NCBI RefSeq assembly: GCF_900110685.1
Contig: NZ_FOES01000002.1
Location: forward strand, 1-64,000
DNA length: 64,000 bases
From: Piscibacillus halophilus
GTDB lineage: Bacteria; Bacillota; Bacilli; Bacillales; Alkalibacillaceae
Direction of reading: 5' to 3'
Below the pieces are notes generated by a model. That model made no database searches and was not told where the DNA came from. It saw only the letters and a list, made by a program, of their open reading frames with translations. Made by a program: the position numbers and the translations under genes. Positions 43,862 to 54,604 of the stretch are shown in pieces (positions within the stretch are counted from its first letter, which is position 1; every line of letters begins with the position of its first letter).

Positions 43862-44365
43862 TTAAAAAGAAATAGAGTCATACAGTTCGCCATTGTCGAA
43901 TCGAAAAGTTTGAAAATATAACCTACCTTGACGTTCATAAATAATTTCCCAAACATAACGATTATTTAAAACCCCTAATTGGATGGAATCTAAATCACAT
44001 TCTTCACAATTTGATTCCCACTGTTCAAGCATTTCGTTCTCCGTCAGGCCTTCATCAGATTGAACATATTTAATTTCGGCATCTTCCTCTTCTTCACTAT
44101 TGATCTGAGGGACAAACACATAAAGAGTATTTCCTTCCTCGTCTTCCCCTGTTATTACTACATAAGATTGTCTTCCGTTAAATAATGAAGATGAAGTGAC
44201 GGAGTTAATAGGTGTCTCAGCGAATGCTTGTTCAATGGCTTCATCATAAACGGCGTTTTTATCATTTTGAACACCATTATAAATGACTGATAGTACCACA
44301 ATAAATATAATAACTCCTACTCCTAATAACAGCCCTGTTGTTAGTAGAACTTTACGCATTTTCAA
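43862..44365 (-). CDS. ypmB: YpmB-like membrane-anchored protein (DUF5590)
   Basis: About 167 residues: one N-terminal membrane anchor (TTGLLLGVGVIIFIVVLSVIY) and an extracytoplasmic domain with two short PepSY-like repeats (YVVITGEDEEGNTLYVFVPQ, VWEIIYERQGRLYFQTFRF). The start is set at TTG 44365, eight bases after AAAGGA; ATG 44374 touches that site, so it is less likely, though possible. Function is unknown; the place just before aspB matches B. subtilis. The outer domain is strongly acidic. Confidence 0.82.
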   Translation of the reverse strand: MKMRKVLLTTGLLLGVGVIIFIVVLSVIYNGVQNDKNAVYDEAIEQAFAETPINSVTSSSLFNGRQSYVVITGEDEEGNTLYVFVPQINSEEEEDAEIKYVQSDEGLTENEMLEQWESNCEECDLDSIQLGVLNNRYVWEIIYERQGRLYFQTFRFDNGELYDSISF

Positions 44366-44449
44366 TGTATTCATCCTTTTATTTAATCACTGCTATTATT
44401 ATAACAATTCAAAGCATTATTTTGTTAATCAAAAGTCAACTTCCACAAT

Positions 44450-45199
44450 TTATTCTCTTTTTAAGTAAAGTTCATAATCATCCTGCATAATCGTAATATG
44501 CGCTGAAACTCCACGCCTTAAGGCATAAATATCCACCCATTGCTTTTGAAATAATTCAATAAGTGATTCTAATTTATTATGTTGATTAATGATCGCGACT
44601 TCAGGATCAAGTTTAACTAAGTCCTCCTCAGACAATTGTTCAGCCTTTACATTATCAGGGAGAAATATAACCTGTGTATGCTTGTTCCATAAATCGTGAT
44701 TAATTGCACCTTCATACCAAAAACAAATAAAATCTCCATTCGAAATGGCCACATGACTACTTTCTTTTTCTGTATCATACACATGGTCAATATAATACTT
44801 TGAACTAATAGCAATTCGTTCGTTTCTTTCTAAAAGATAAGTTTGGTTACTAAAATCTTCTGGTATGGTACACACTTTTTCTTCACTTTTAGGAAGATAA
44901 ACATTATCAACTGAAAAATGCTTAAGAATCATGGATAGATTACCACAATTCTCATGATTGACACGAGTGATTAATATTCCTTTAATGTGCTTATCTTCTA
45001 AAGCCTTAATATATTCTAATACCTCACTTCGACTCTTCAAACTTCCAGTGTTAATGATAAAGACTTCATCTTCATTTAAATGCATAATAGCAAGGTTTCC
45101 AGACGACAGAGGTTCGAATACAATCTCTTCATCAGCTGTTACCGTTATATTAGAAATTAAACAAATGCTTAATAAAATTAACAATACTCGACCTTTCAA
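44450..45199 (-). CDS. Secreted metallo-beta-lactamase-like protein with degenerate metal site
   Basis: A 249-residue protein with a Sec signal (VLLILLSICLISNITVTA). Its core resembles the ComEC-type MBL domain: FIINTGSLKSRSEVLEYIKAL (normally LIDTG) and ILITRVNHENCGNLSMILKHF, where the HxHxDH metal motif would be. Here it reads RVNHENC, so most zinc ligands are gone, and later ligands are not evident either. It is therefore probably not a hydrolase. TTG 45199 is favoured: GGGTG lies 6 bases upstream. It occupies the slot between dinG and ypmB held by the small ypmA in B. subtilis. I do not recognise a described family. Confidence 0.6.
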   Translation of the reverse strand: MKGRVLLILLSICLISNITVTADEEIVFEPLSSGNLAIMHLNEDEVFIINTGSLKSRSEVLEYIKALEDKHIKGILITRVNHENCGNLSMILKHFSVDNVYLPKSEEKVCTIPEDFSNQTYLLERNERIAISSKYYIDHVYDTEKESSHVAISNGDFICFWYEGAINHDLWNKHTQVIFLPDNVKAEQLSEEDLVKLDPEVAIINQHNKLESLIELFQKQWVDIYALRRGVSAHITIMQDDYELYLKRE

Positions 45200-45233
45200 T
45201 ACCTTCACCCGCTTTTAATATAACTAACTATTA

Positions 45234-47921
45234 TCATTCGTCTTTATCAGCGTTATATGACAACCAGTTTTTTGCATCTGTTAGTAATTGATGTCTTCGA
45301 TCGTGTAACAAAGGTACTTCAGGTATGGCTTTTAAAAATTGTTTCCCATAATGTTTTGTCATTATTCGTTGATCTAATACAATAAATAAGCCTCGATCCT
45401 CTTCCGAGCGAATAAGTCTGCCAAAAGCTTGTCTAAATCGTAAAACGGCCTGTGGTAACATCCAATGATAAAAAGCATTTTTATTTTCTTCTTCTAACTG
45501 TTTGGATTTTGCTTGAAACATCGGATGATTAGGTGTATCGAATGGTAAACGTACCATAATAACTATTTTAACGGATTGACTATGGATATCAATTCCTTCC
45601 CAAAAGGAACTCGTTCCTAATAATATGGCTTTATCCGTTTTTTCAAACAACTTCTTTAATTTTTCACGACTTCCTGTTTGAACTCCCTGTGCCAAAATCG
45701 GTATTTTTTGTTGTCGGTCCATCACCTTTAACATTTTGTAAACCGATTTAAGCATTTCATATGACGTAAAAAGAACAATCGCTTTTTCTTCTAACTCTTC
45801 AATTAAAGTCATAACGAATGAAGCGACTTCTTCCTCGTACTCTAAGGTTGAAATCTGCTTAATATCTGGAAAATCATTAGGTACATATAATCGAACTTGA
45901 TGGTGATAATCATATGGAGATGGGAGATACAAACAATTAGTATTCTCGCTTAATCCTATCTCTTCCAAAAACGATTCAAAAGAATGATTCGTCCTTATGG
46001 TAGCACTCATCAATACAGTTGGTGCCTCATTATTAATGACATTTTGTTGAATAAACTCTTGTACATTAATCGGTTCTATATTTAATTGGACAGCATTTTT
46101 GGCTCCATCCTGATCAATATCAATCCACCGGGCATCTGTTTCACTGTATTTAAAAAATGATTTTAATGTAGTTTTGACATCTTCTAAATCATCTAATATT
46201 TTTTGTTTTGTTACCTTTTTCCAGTTATTGTAGTACGTGTTTTGTTTAACAATGGCTGTTACTTGTTCTAAATCTAATAGCACATCGTTTAATTGTTGTT
46301 TTAAATGTCCGGATAAAATGATATCCAAATGGTACTGATCTAAAGGTAATTGCACCTTACCAGTATCTGATAAAGCATCTTTCTCTGAATGTAAAAATAA
46401 TACTGCTTGATATATTGAACGAAAAAACTGATCAATAGAGTGTTTTAAACGTTCGACCGATGTGTGGTGCGTTAAGCTTTCAATGTTATTTAATACATGT
46501 GCAATTGATACATAATCAATTTGACGTCCTAATTGTTTTTGAACAACGTCTTGTAAACGATGAGCTTCATCAATAATTAAATAATCATATTCTGGTATTC
46601 GATTAGATCGATACACATGCTCTGTAATTAAAAATGCATGATTAACAATAATCACTGAAGCATTCCTAGCTTTAACCAAAGCGCGTTTAAAGTAAGAACT
46701 TTGCTCCTCATCTTCATTTGACATAACGCCTGAAATGTATGGCCAAATATCTTCACCTTTAGACGGTAATTGTATTTCATCTTTATCTCCTGTTTGAGTT
46801 TCAGTTAACCAAACTAAAATAATGGCTAAGCTTAATGCTGTATCATAATTATAATCATCAATTTCTTCTAAATAAAAACGTAATTTATTCAAATGTATAT
46901 AATGCATAGGACTTTTTAATACAGCAATCGATTGATTGGTATTGAGTAATGTTTCGACCTTCATCCAATCTCTACTTAATATTTGATGTTGTAATTGAAT
47001 GGTACTTGTACTAATTAACGTCTTCTTTTGGTGAGACTGTGCTTGGTACAATGCTACTAATAAATAACTAAGTGTCTTTCCAATTCCAGTTTCAGCCTCT
47101 ATAACGGCATGTCTTTTTTCTAAAAAAGATTGATTGATTTGATGAGACATTTTTATTTGGCTTTCTCTTAGCTTCAGCTGATCATCAGACCAATTTCCTA
47201 AAAATTCATTCAAACTCAAGGAAGTTAATCCAGGTATAGGGGTAACCGACTTATTCATTGAAGTTCTCACAGCAAATCCATTTTCAAATGTGATGCTGTA
47301 AGGGTCTCGTTTGTATCTTTTGTATTGAATGAGATCTTCAATGATTTGTTCAATGTCACCATTAAATACACGAGTTAAAGGTTGTAATTGATTTAAAGTT
47401 TCAAAAGGTAAATTTTCTAATTTATTAACGAGCTTGATGAATAATAAGCCTGTCACATAAGCATCTGATAAAGCCCTGTGAGGTGAATAATGTTCAATAT
47501 TTAAATAACTTGTTATATCTTCTAATTTGAAACTATCTGCTCTTGGATATAATACTCTAGATAACTCAACCGTATCAATAATCGGTAATTGCAATGGGTC
47601 ATATCGATGTTGCTCAAAAGCTTCATTTAAAAAATTGTAATCAAACTGAACTTGGTGAGCAACAAAATACACATCTTCAAAAAAAGGTAATATTTCCGGT
47701 ATAATCTCTTCAAATGTTGGAGCGTTTGACACATCCTCATCGGTAATTCCTGTTAACCTCGTGATAAAAGGCGGGATATCTTGTTTTGGCTTAACTTTGG
47801 TGGAATATTCTTGGATAATCTTTTGATTTTCAATGACAACTAATCCAATTTCTATGATTTCATCACCTTTTTTTACCGAATGCCCAGTTGTTTCTAAATC
47901 CACTACTACGTATCGATTCAA
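45234..47921 (-). CDS. dinG: DinG-type exonuclease-helicase
   Basis: An 895-residue fusion. The N-terminal DnaQ-like 3'-5' exonuclease (1-170) has DLETTGHSVKKGDEIIEIG and the later HRALSDAYVT motif. The superfamily 2 helicase of the XPD/DinG type follows, with Walker A ETGIGKTLSYL near 283, DEAH box IDEAHRLQD near 455, LMSATIRTNHSF and VLRFRQAFGRLIRSEEDRG at the end. The four iron-sulfur cysteines of E. coli DinG are absent, as in the Gram-positive type, which acts chiefly as a nuclease. Its role is presumed to be in DNA repair or R-loop removal. Confidence 0.94.
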   Translation of the reverse strand: MNRYVVVDLETTGHSVKKGDEIIEIGLVVIENQKIIQEYSTKVKPKQDIPPFITRLTGITDEDVSNAPTFEEIIPEILPFFEDVYFVAHQVQFDYNFLNEAFEQHRYDPLQLPIIDTVELSRVLYPRADSFKLEDITSYLNIEHYSPHRALSDAYVTGLLFIKLVNKLENLPFETLNQLQPLTRVFNGDIEQIIEDLIQYKRYKRDPYSITFENGFAVRTSMNKSVTPIPGLTSLSLNEFLGNWSDDQLKLRESQIKMSHQINQSFLEKRHAVIEAETGIGKTLSYLLVALYQAQSHQKKTLISTSTIQLQHQILSRDWMKVETLLNTNQSIAVLKSPMHYIHLNKLRFYLEEIDDYNYDTALSLAIILVWLTETQTGDKDEIQLPSKGEDIWPYISGVMSNEDEEQSSYFKRALVKARNASVIIVNHAFLITEHVYRSNRIPEYDYLIIDEAHRLQDVVQKQLGRQIDYVSIAHVLNNIESLTHHTSVERLKHSIDQFFRSIYQAVLFLHSEKDALSDTGKVQLPLDQYHLDIILSGHLKQQLNDVLLDLEQVTAIVKQNTYYNNWKKVTKQKILDDLEDVKTTLKSFFKYSETDARWIDIDQDGAKNAVQLNIEPINVQEFIQQNVINNEAPTVLMSATIRTNHSFESFLEEIGLSENTNCLYLPSPYDYHHQVRLYVPNDFPDIKQISTLEYEEEVASFVMTLIEELEEKAIVLFTSYEMLKSVYKMLKVMDRQQKIPILAQGVQTGSREKLKKLFEKTDKAILLGTSSFWEGIDIHSQSVKIVIMVRLPFDTPNHPMFQAKSKQLEEENKNAFYHWMLPQAVLRFRQAFGRLIRSEEDRGLFIVLDQRIMTKHYGKQFLKAIPEVPLLHDRRHQLLTDAKNWLSYNADKDE

Positions 47922-47948
47922 TTTTTTCCACCTCTTTTCATCACCAAA

Positions 47949-47972
47949 AATAAAACTCCCAAGCTGGGAGTT
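47949..47972 (-). terminator. Terminator after panD
   Basis: AACTCCC (47954-47960) and GGGAGTT (47966-47972) pair across AAGCT; on the minus strand a TTTATTTTT tail follows. It ends the pan operon. Confidence 0.8.
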
Positions 47973-48354
47973 AAATCATTGTTATTGGAGCTTCTTCAGT
48001 CAGCAATTGTTCAATTTGATTCAATTCATTTAATATGGCGATTCTAGGTCGATGGTTTAAGGCTTCTTCTTTAGTCATCATAGCATATGACATAATAATA
48101 ACGACATCACCTTTTTGAACACGTCTGGCAGCTGCACCGTTTAAACAAATAACTCCACTTCTTCTCTCACCAGCGATCACATATGTTTCAAATCGTTCCC
48201 CATTATTGTTATTAACGATTTGGACTTTTTCGTGTGGTAAAATACCAACTTGGTCTAGTATATCTTGATCAATCGTAACACTACCAACATAGTTTAAATT
48301 GGCTTCTGTAACTGTGGCACGATGAATTTTCGCATTCATTAATGTACGAAACAT
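47971..48354 (-). CDS. panD: Aspartate 1-decarboxylase (pyruvoyl enzyme)
   Basis: Makes beta-alanine for pantothenate. The proenzyme cleaves itself at the Gly24-Ser25 bond in NYVGSVTID to form the pyruvoyl group; Lys9 ([10 protein letters not shown]) and Tyr58-region residues are in place. ATG 48354 gives 127 residues, the standard length, while the 48369 start would add five. GGGAGTG lies before it. It follows panC by one base. Confidence 0.96.
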   Translation of the reverse strand: MFRTLMNAKIHRATVTEANLNYVGSVTIDQDILDQVGILPHEKVQIVNNNNGERFETYVIAGERRSGVICLNGAAARRVQKGDVVIIMSYAMMTKEEALNHRPRIAILNELNQIEQLLTEEAPITMI

Positions 48355-48355
48355 T

Positions 48356-49231
48356 CTATTCACTCCCATACTTAATTAAACCGGTTGAATCCATTATTAA
48401 ATTGTCGATTAGACGTGCTTTTTTATAATAAATCGCAACCGCAATTATTATATCATGATTTGGGTCAATGTTTTCATTTAAATTAGGGAATGATAAGCAA
48501 TCTACATAATCGATCTTACCTGTAGTGTGTTCATTTAAATATTTTTTAATAATATCAATGACGACTGATCGTTCCCAGCTTTGATTGCTTTTTATGTAAT
48601 CTTGTCCTTTTAATAATGACTTAAAAAGATGGTGGGCTTCTTCCCGTTCAAAAGACTCCAAATTAACATTCCTTGAACTTAAGGCTAATCCATCAGCTTC
48701 TCTAACAGTGGAAACAGGGTTCAATTGTATGTCAAAATTTAGATCTTGTATTAATGCATCTACAACTGCCACTTGTTGAGCATCTTTAGAACCAAAATAA
48801 ACTTGATTAGGTTGAATGATATTAAACAATTTTGATAAGACCGTCACTACCCCTTCAAAATGACCCGGTCTTGACTTACCACATAATACATCAGTCCGTC
48901 TTACCACATTTAATTCGATCGATTGATCTTCAGGATACATCTCATCTACATCTGGATAAAAAACAGCCTCAACACCATCTTGCTTTAAAATGTTAGCATC
49001 ACGTTCGAAATCTCTAGGATAACTCTCTAAATCTGAGGATTGGTTAAATTGTAATGGGTTCACAAACACACTTACAATGACAACATCATTATGTTGTTTA
49101 GCTTGTTTAATTAAAGCTCGATGTCCAGCATGTAGATACCCCATCGTCGGAACAAAACCAATTGTATCTCCATTACGTTGTCTCTCTTTAACATAATTTC
49201 TCATTTCGGTAATTTTTGTGATGGTTTTCAT
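48356..49231 (-). CDS. panC: Pantothenate synthetase
   Basis: Joins pantoate and beta-alanine using ATP. Nucleotidyltransferase motifs: [16 protein letters not shown] (HxGH), [25 protein letters not shown] and the loop [10 protein letters not shown]. The 291-residue length is slightly above usual. Its ATG overlaps the panB stop by four bases, so translation is coupled in the panB-panC-panD operon. Confidence 0.97.
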   Translation of the reverse strand: MKTITKITEMRNYVKERQRNGDTIGFVPTMGYLHAGHRALIKQAKQHNDVVIVSVFVNPLQFNQSSDLESYPRDFERDANILKQDGVEAVFYPDVDEMYPEDQSIELNVVRRTDVLCGKSRPGHFEGVVTVLSKLFNIIQPNQVYFGSKDAQQVAVVDALIQDLNFDIQLNPVSTVREADGLALSSRNVNLESFEREEAHHLFKSLLKGQDYIKSNQSWERSVVIDIIKKYLNEHTTGKIDYVDCLSFPNLNENIDPNHDIIIAVAIYYKKARLIDNLIMDSTGLIKYGSE

Positions 49232-50064
49232 GATGTACCCCCATATAACCCTTTCAATACTTCTTCATCTATCGAGTATGTATGCTCTTTTGATGGAAAT
49301 TTCTCTGTTTTAACATCTTCAATATAGTGATTTAATGCCCTAGTAGCCTGTTCATTAAAGTCAGCATATGGTTTAACAAATTTCGCTAGCCGTTCAACCC
49401 CATATTGTAATAAATCATGATAGACTAATACTTGTCCATCACATTGTTTTCCGGCTCCAATACCGATTGTTGGAATGGTTAATTCTTCTGTTATAACAGA
49501 AGCGAGCTTCTCTGGAACACACTCCAATACTATAGCAATTGCACCAGCTTGTTCTAAAGCCTTTGCTTCTTCTATTAAACGTTTTGCATCTTCATTTGTT
49601 TTACCCTGTACTCGATAACCACCCATCACGTTGACTGTTTGGGGTGTCAATCCGATGTGAGCAACAATCGGAATGCCTGCTTTCGTTAAAGCTCTCACTG
49701 ACTCTAATATTTCATGTCCACCCTCAATTTTTAACGCATGAGCACCCGTTTTTTGAAAAATAATTTTAGCATTTTCCATAGTTGTTTCAAGAGATACATT
49801 AAAAGACATAAACGGCATATCAATAACAGTAAATGTATTTGGAGCTCCTCTTCTAACAGCTTTTCCATGGTGAATCATATCGTCGACTGTAACTGGAATC
49901 GTTGAATCATATCCTAATACGACCATCCCTAAACTATCTCCCACTAAAATCATATCCACGCCTGCTTGTTCACTCGTTTTCGCTGATGGATAATCATATG
50001 CCGTCATCATGACAATTTTTTCAGAATCACTTTTCATTTTTTGAAATGTACGATGTGTTTTCAT
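49228..50064 (-). CDS. panB: Ketopantoate hydroxymethyltransferase
   Basis: Transfers a hydroxymethyl group from methylenetetrahydrofolate to ketoisovalerate, the first step to pantothenate. TIM-barrel motifs: [29 protein letters not shown] (metal Asp), [18 protein letters not shown] and [19 protein letters not shown] 50064 follows GGTGAGGTG; with it the length is 278. It begins ten bases after birA, so pantothenate genes follow the biotin regulator on the same strand. Confidence 0.96.
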   Translation of the reverse strand: MKTHRTFQKMKSDSEKIVMMTAYDYPSAKTSEQAGVDMILVGDSLGMVVLGYDSTIPVTVDDMIHHGKAVRRGAPNTFTVIDMPFMSFNVSLETTMENAKIIFQKTGAHALKIEGGHEILESVRALTKAGIPIVAHIGLTPQTVNVMGGYRVQGKTNEDAKRLIEEAKALEQAGAIAIVLECVPEKLASVITEELTIPTIGIGAGKQCDGQVLVYHDLLQYGVERLAKFVKPYADFNEQATRALNHYIEDVKTEKFPSKEHTYSIDEEVLKGLYGGTS

Positions 50065-50074
50065 CTTTAACACC

Positions 50075-51046
50075 TCACCATAGAATTTCAGCGGAATATA
50101 AATGGTGGATTTTATCATTTTCATCCATAACCATTAACGCGCCGTCCTCATCAATACCAAATACTTTTGCATCCCATTCTTCTTGTGTACGAACGGTTAC
50201 CCATTCACCTAATTTATAGGCGTAACTCTCCCATTGTTGTTTTATTTTTGAAAAACCTTCATCAATAAACAAATCAAACTTAGCCTCAAGCTCAACTAAT
50301 AAATCTTTTAAAACTTGATTTAGATTAAACATTTGGCCAGATTCAAGGTGCAAAGAAGTAGATTTATTTCGATCAGATTCGAATAAATCTTGATTTTGGT
50401 GATTCATATTAATTCCTATTCCTAAGATAATGTACTGAACTGCATCTTGCTCTGCTTGCATTTCAGTTAAAATACCTGCTAGTTTCTTTCCGTTTATAAA
50501 TAAATCATTCGGCCATTTGATTTTAATATCAATATTGTTCTTTGCAAAATAATCCGCTATAGCTACAGCAGCGACTAAGGTTAATTGAGAAGCTCGTTTT
50601 GGTTCAACACCACTAGGTCGTAAAATCGAACTAAACCATAATCCAAGTCCATCTTTGGATTCCCAGTATCGTCTCATACGTCCACGACCTTTAGTTTGTT
50701 CTCTTGCAACGACCACGGTTCCATGTGAAGCGCCTTCTCTAGCCAAATCATGAGCAACAATTTGAGTCGAAGCCACTTGTTCTTGATAGATGAGCTGTTG
50801 ACCAAGCCAATCGGTTTTCAAATCCCACCGTAGTGCTGTTTCTGAAAGTTCATGAGGTGTGGTTACAATGCGATAACCTTTGTTCGTCACTCCCTCAATC
50901 TGGTAACCTTCTTTTTTCAAGGCATTCATATGTTTCCAAACCGCAGAACGCGAAATCTGCAATTTATCGGAAAGCTCTTGTCCAGATATGTAGGGTTGGT
51001 GGTGATTCGATAATAAATCAATTAATCGTTTTCTTGTCTCTTCCAT
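50075..51046 (-). CDS. birA: Biotin-protein ligase and biotin operon repressor BirA
   Basis: Attaches biotin to acetyl-CoA carboxylase and represses biotin genes. The N-terminal winged helix (1-65; [23 protein letters not shown]) binds DNA; the ligase core has [12 protein letters not shown] (biotinyl-AMP loop, about 118), [17 protein letters not shown] and [10 protein letters not shown], and a small C-terminal domain ends the protein. Class II BirA, 323 residues. Its start overlaps the end of cca by 25 bases. Confidence 0.95.
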   Translation of the reverse strand: MEETRKRLIDLLSNHHQPYISGQELSDKLQISRSAVWKHMNALKKEGYQIEGVTNKGYRIVTTPHELSETALRWDLKTDWLGQQLIYQEQVASTQIVAHDLAREGASHGTVVVAREQTKGRGRMRRYWESKDGLGLWFSSILRPSGVEPKRASQLTLVAAVAIADYFAKNNIDIKIKWPNDLFINGKKLAGILTEMQAEQDAVQYIILGIGINMNHQNQDLFESDRNKSTSLHLESGQMFNLNQVLKDLLVELEAKFDLFIDEGFSKIKQQWESYAYKLGEWVTVRTQEEWDAKVFGIDEDGALMVMDENDKIHHLYSAEILW

Positions 51047-52227
51047 TCCCTCACCTTACTTTCAATCTCTTCTCGACTGTTCTGTAATTCACCTTTTATA
51101 ACTGCTTCTTCAATTCTATTTAAGTATTTCCCAATCCATTGACCTCTCTTTTCATGTGGAAACCACTGAAGTAAATTTTGACCTGTTACGATCAATTCAC
51201 TTCGGTCTTTAATGGGCAATGATTGATATTGGCTTTGTAATTCCTTAATATTGTAGCTTTTAAGATTAAACAGTTTAATAATTTGAAGTAGATCAGGAAG
51301 CTGTTTCCCCACATTGTATAACACAACGTTACTCATGCCCTGATCCTGATAACTTTTATAACTATCGATTAAATGTATAGCTTTCCGCTTGATGTTATTA
51401 GAAACCTTATAAGTTTTAGTCCATGTATGTAGAGAAATATTAGGATCTATTAAATGAAAAATAGCAAACATAACACCTGCATGATTAAGAGGTTGATTAA
51501 AAACCATTTTATTTAACCGTGAAAATATATGATGACGATCCTTAAATATCGGTAATGACTGATCCATTCCTGTTTGTCTAATAATTTTCAAAGCAGAATT
51601 TATATTAGCATGTTTAAATAATTTGACCAGTTCATCTGTGATTCTTTCGACTGAGATTTTATTTAGTAAATGATGTTGCTCACTAATGGCTGTCAAAGTA
51701 GCTTCATCCAAATTAAAATTTAACTGGCTGACAAACCGAACACCTCTAAGCATTCTTAGTGGATCTTCTGTAAACCGATCATGAGGATTGCCCACAGTCC
51801 GAATAACTCTTTCATTTAAATCCTTTTTACCATCAAATGGATCTAGTAAATTTCCCTCTAAATCCATCGCAATAGCATTGATAGTAAAATCTCTACGACT
51901 TAAATCTAGCTTTACATCTTTTACGAAAGAAACTTCACTTGGATGTCGATAATCTTTGTACTCACCTTCTGTACGATAAGTCGTCACTTCAAACGACTCT
52001 CCATTATGAATAACTAATACCGTTCCGTGTTCAATACCGACTGGTACTGTTTTAGGAAAAATTCTTTGCATATCATTAGGTGTTGCATTTGTTGCAATAT
52101 CAATATCACCAATATGACGACTAATTAAGCAGTCTCTGACAGCACCACCGACAAAAAAGCATTCATAACCATTATCTTCTAATGTTTCCATGACTGGTTT
52201 TGCTTTAATAAAGGGTTGATCTAACAT
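51022..52227 (-). CDS. cca: tRNA CCA-adding enzyme
   Basis: Adds or repairs the 3' CCA of tRNA without a template. Class II nucleotidyltransferase head: FFVGGAVRDCLISRHIGDIDIATNATP (GG and DxD), RRDFTINAIAMD, RFTEDPLRMLRGVRFVSQL (ERxxxE/RRDxxxxAI neighbourhood). The C-terminal half is the helical neck, body and tail. The 401 residues are the size of the Bacillus enzyme. It sits between bshA and birA with close spacing. Confidence 0.95.
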   Translation of the reverse strand: MLDQPFIKAKPVMETLEDNGYECFFVGGAVRDCLISRHIGDIDIATNATPNDMQRIFPKTVPVGIEHGTVLVIHNGESFEVTTYRTEGEYKDYRHPSEVSFVKDVKLDLSRRDFTINAIAMDLEGNLLDPFDGKKDLNERVIRTVGNPHDRFTEDPLRMLRGVRFVSQLNFNLDEATLTAISEQHHLLNKISVERITDELVKLFKHANINSALKIIRQTGMDQSLPIFKDRHHIFSRLNKMVFNQPLNHAGVMFAIFHLIDPNISLHTWTKTYKVSNNIKRKAIHLIDSYKSYQDQGMSNVVLYNVGKQLPDLLQIIKLFNLKSYNIKELQSQYQSLPIKDRSELIVTGQNLLQWFPHEKRGQWIGKYLNRIEEAVIKGELQNSREEIESKVREWKRQEND

Positions 52228-52248
52228 ATATTTTCACCTAGTTCTGTT

Positions 52249-53382
52249 CTAATTACGATCTAAAACCTCATTGTATATAGTTTCGTATTGTCTAACGATG
52301 AGATTTGAATTAAAGTTTTCATATGCGTAAGTCTTGGCGTATTTGGAAAATTGGTTCCATAACGAATCATCAGACAGTAAATGAATGGCTTTTCTACTTA
52401 TTTGTTCAATATTTCCTACTTCACATATAAATCCATTCTTACCATCCGCAATAACTTCTGGAATACCGCCAATATCAGTTCCAATACAAGGCACACCACT
52501 AATCATCGCCTCTAATAATACTAACCCAAAGCTCTCCTTTTCAGAAAGTAATAATTTCAAATCACTTATATTTAATAAATCATGAATATTATCTTGTCGT
52601 CCAAGGAATAAGACTTGATCATTTAAATCAAGTTCATTAACTAAGTCGCGAATTTTAGTATGTTCTGGCCCATCACCTACTAAAAGGAGTTTAGCATCTA
52701 CCTGTTTCGTAACTTGATCAAAGACCCGAATGACATCCTCCACTCGTTTAACTTGTCGAAAGTTTGAAATATGAATTAATACTTTTTCATGGTCTTTGAT
52801 TTCAAACTTATCTTTTAAATCTTCTTGCGTTAATGCTGTATCCTTCACTGGTTCAATAAAATTATAAACAACTTTAATAGGCTTTTGAATATGAAAAGAT
52901 TCTTCCGTTTGTTTTCTTAAACTATTTGAAACAGCTGTCACTTGATCAGACTGGTCAATGGCATAACAAATCATGTGTTTTAGGTTGTCATCAATGCCTA
53001 AAATTGTAATATCTGTACCGTGTAAGGTAGTAACAATTTTTACATCTCTTTTAGCCATTTGTTTAGCAAATATTGAACAAATCGCATGAGGAACGGCATA
53101 ATGGGCATGAATAATATCTAACTCTTCTCGATCGATGACCTCCGCGATTTTACTTGCCAGCGCTAAATCGTATGGTGGATTTTTAAAAACTGGGTAATTA
53201 GATACTTCAACCTCATGAAAATATATATTTGGGTAAAGCCTTTTTAAACGAAATGGCATCGTTGTTGAAATAAAATGAACTTCGTATTGTTGTTCTGCTA
53301 GTTGAATTCCCAATTCAGTCGCAACGACTCCTGAACCACCCACTGTAGGATAGCAAACGATACCGATTTTTTTACCCATCAT
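52249..53382 (-). CDS. bshA: BshA, N-acetylglucosaminyl-malate synthase (bacillithiol)
   Basis: First step of bacillithiol synthesis: joins UDP-GlcNAc to L-malate. GT4 glycosyltransferase fold: [20 protein letters not shown] at the N-terminus, [22 protein letters not shown] and the UDP site [32 protein letters not shown]. Length 377 is standard. The start is ATG 53382 or the adjacent ATG at 53379. It overlaps mgsA by 11 bases. The deacetylase gene bshB1, placed between mgsA and bshA in B. subtilis, is missing. Confidence 0.95.
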   Translation of the reverse strand: MMGKKIGIVCYPTVGGSGVVATELGIQLAEQQYEVHFISTTMPFRLKRLYPNIYFHEVEVSNYPVFKNPPYDLALASKIAEVIDREELDIIHAHYAVPHAICSIFAKQMAKRDVKIVTTLHGTDITILGIDDNLKHMICYAIDQSDQVTAVSNSLRKQTEESFHIQKPIKVVYNFIEPVKDTALTQEDLKDKFEIKDHEKVLIHISNFRQVKRVEDVIRVFDQVTKQVDAKLLLVGDGPEHTKIRDLVNELDLNDQVLFLGRQDNIHDLLNISDLKLLLSEKESFGLVLLEAMISGVPCIGTDIGGIPEVIADGKNGFICEVGNIEQISRKAIHLLSDDSLWNQFSKYAKTYAYENFNSNLIVRQYETIYNEVLDRN

Positions 53383-53797
53383 ATCTGACTCGCTTCTCTT
53401 TAATTGTTCTCCAATCTAACCATCCACTTTCAAGACCCCTGATTAATATTTCTGCAGAAGCTTCGTTTGTAGCCAACGGAATTTTATAGACGTCGCATAA
53501 ACGTAGTAATGCTGTAACATCTGGTTCATGCGGTTGAGCGGTTAATGGGTCTCTAAAAAAGATAATCATATCCATTTCATCATTAGCAATTCTTGCACCT
53601 ATTTGTTGATCCCCACCTAGCGGCCCACTTTGAAAGCGTTCAATGGTTAAGCCGGTATCATTCGTAATTAACTTACCTGTTGTACCAGTTGCAAATAAAT
53701 TATGTTCTGAAAAGATTTCTTTATATGCCGTTACAAAGTCGATCAAATCTTGCTTTTTCTTATCGTGCGCTATAAGTGCGATATTCAAATTAAACAC
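53372..53797 (-). CDS. mgsA: Methylglyoxal synthase
   Basis: Converts dihydroxyacetone phosphate to methylglyoxal and phosphate, a glycolysis bypass. Motifs: [10 protein letters not shown], phosphate loop ATGTTGK, catalytic Asp in [14 protein letters not shown], and [14 protein letters not shown]. The 141-residue length is normal. It lies 3 bases after dapB and overlaps bshA; bacillithiol helps remove methylglyoxal, so the order is sensible. Confidence 0.96.
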   Translation of the reverse strand: MFNLNIALIAHDKKKQDLIDFVTAYKEIFSEHNLFATGTTGKLITNDTGLTIERFQSGPLGGDQQIGARIANDEMDMIIFFRDPLTAQPHEPDVTALLRLCDVYKIPLATNEASAEILIRGLESGWLDWRTIKEKRVRYDG

Positions 53798-53800
53798 CTG

Positions 53801-54604
53801 CTATTCCATTAAATTTTCTAATCCGTAAACAAAGTGGTCAATTTTCATAACTTCTTCTACAGCGAATTTGACCCCACTCATAAACGATTTACGGTCCGTA
53901 GAATTATGTTGGATCGTAAGTGTTTGTCCACTTTGTCCAAAAATAACTTCCTGTTGGGCAATAAATCCTGGTAAACGAACACTGTGAACATGCATACCGT
54001 CAATATCTGCCCCCCGTGCTCCTGCAATTGTTTCATGTTCGTCAGGATGCCCCTGCTTCATGGAATCTCTCACTTCTTTAATTAGTTGAGCTGTTTTAAC
54101 TGCGGTACCAGAAGGAGCATCTAGTTTTTCGTCATGGTGCTTTTCTATAATTTCGACATTTGGAAAGTATTTAGCCGCCATTTGAGAAAAACGCATCATC
54201 AACACAGCACCAATAGCAAAGTTGGGTGCAATGACAACTCCAGTTTGTTGATTGTGACTGAGTTTCTTTAATTCATCTAACTGTCCATCTGAAAAACCAG
54301 AAGTACCAATAACAGGTCTAATGTGATTATGTAATGCTAATTTTGTATGCTTGAATCCTGTTTCTGGATTCGTTAAATCAATAAAAACATCTGCATTTAA
54401 GCGTTCAAAAGCTTCTTCAGCATCTGTATATATAGGTGCATTAAGATTTGGGAGTCCATCAACCTCACTTACTAATTGACCATTATGTTTTCGATCGATA
54501 CAACCAACCAACTGAAAGTTATTTGTTTCATCAATCATCTTCAAGGCTTCTGTTCCCATTTTTCCTCTAGGTCCCGCTAGCATTACGTTAATTGTTTCAC
54601 TCAT
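53801..54604 (-). CDS. dapB: 4-hydroxy-tetrahydrodipicolinate reductase
   Basis: A lysine and diaminopimelate pathway enzyme. The N-terminal dinucleotide loop AGPRGKMGTEALKMI binds NAD(P)H, and the catalytic region EKHHDEKLDAPSGTAVKTA holds the active His and Lys; the C-terminal tetramer segment is present. 267 residues. It also feeds cell-wall mDAP and spore dipicolinate. Four-base overlap with ypjD shows a tight operon. Confidence 0.96.
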   Translation of the reverse strand: MSETINVMLAGPRGKMGTEALKMIDETNNFQLVGCIDRKHNGQLVSEVDGLPNLNAPIYTDAEEAFERLNADVFIDLTNPETGFKHTKLALHNHIRPVIGTSGFSDGQLDELKKLSHNQQTGVVIAPNFAIGAVLMMRFSQMAAKYFPNVEIIEKHHDEKLDAPSGTAVKTAQLIKEVRDSMKQGHPDEHETIAGARGADIDGMHVHSVRLPGFIAQQEVIFGQSGQTLTIQHNSTDRKSFMSGVKFAVEEVMKIDHFVYGLENLME

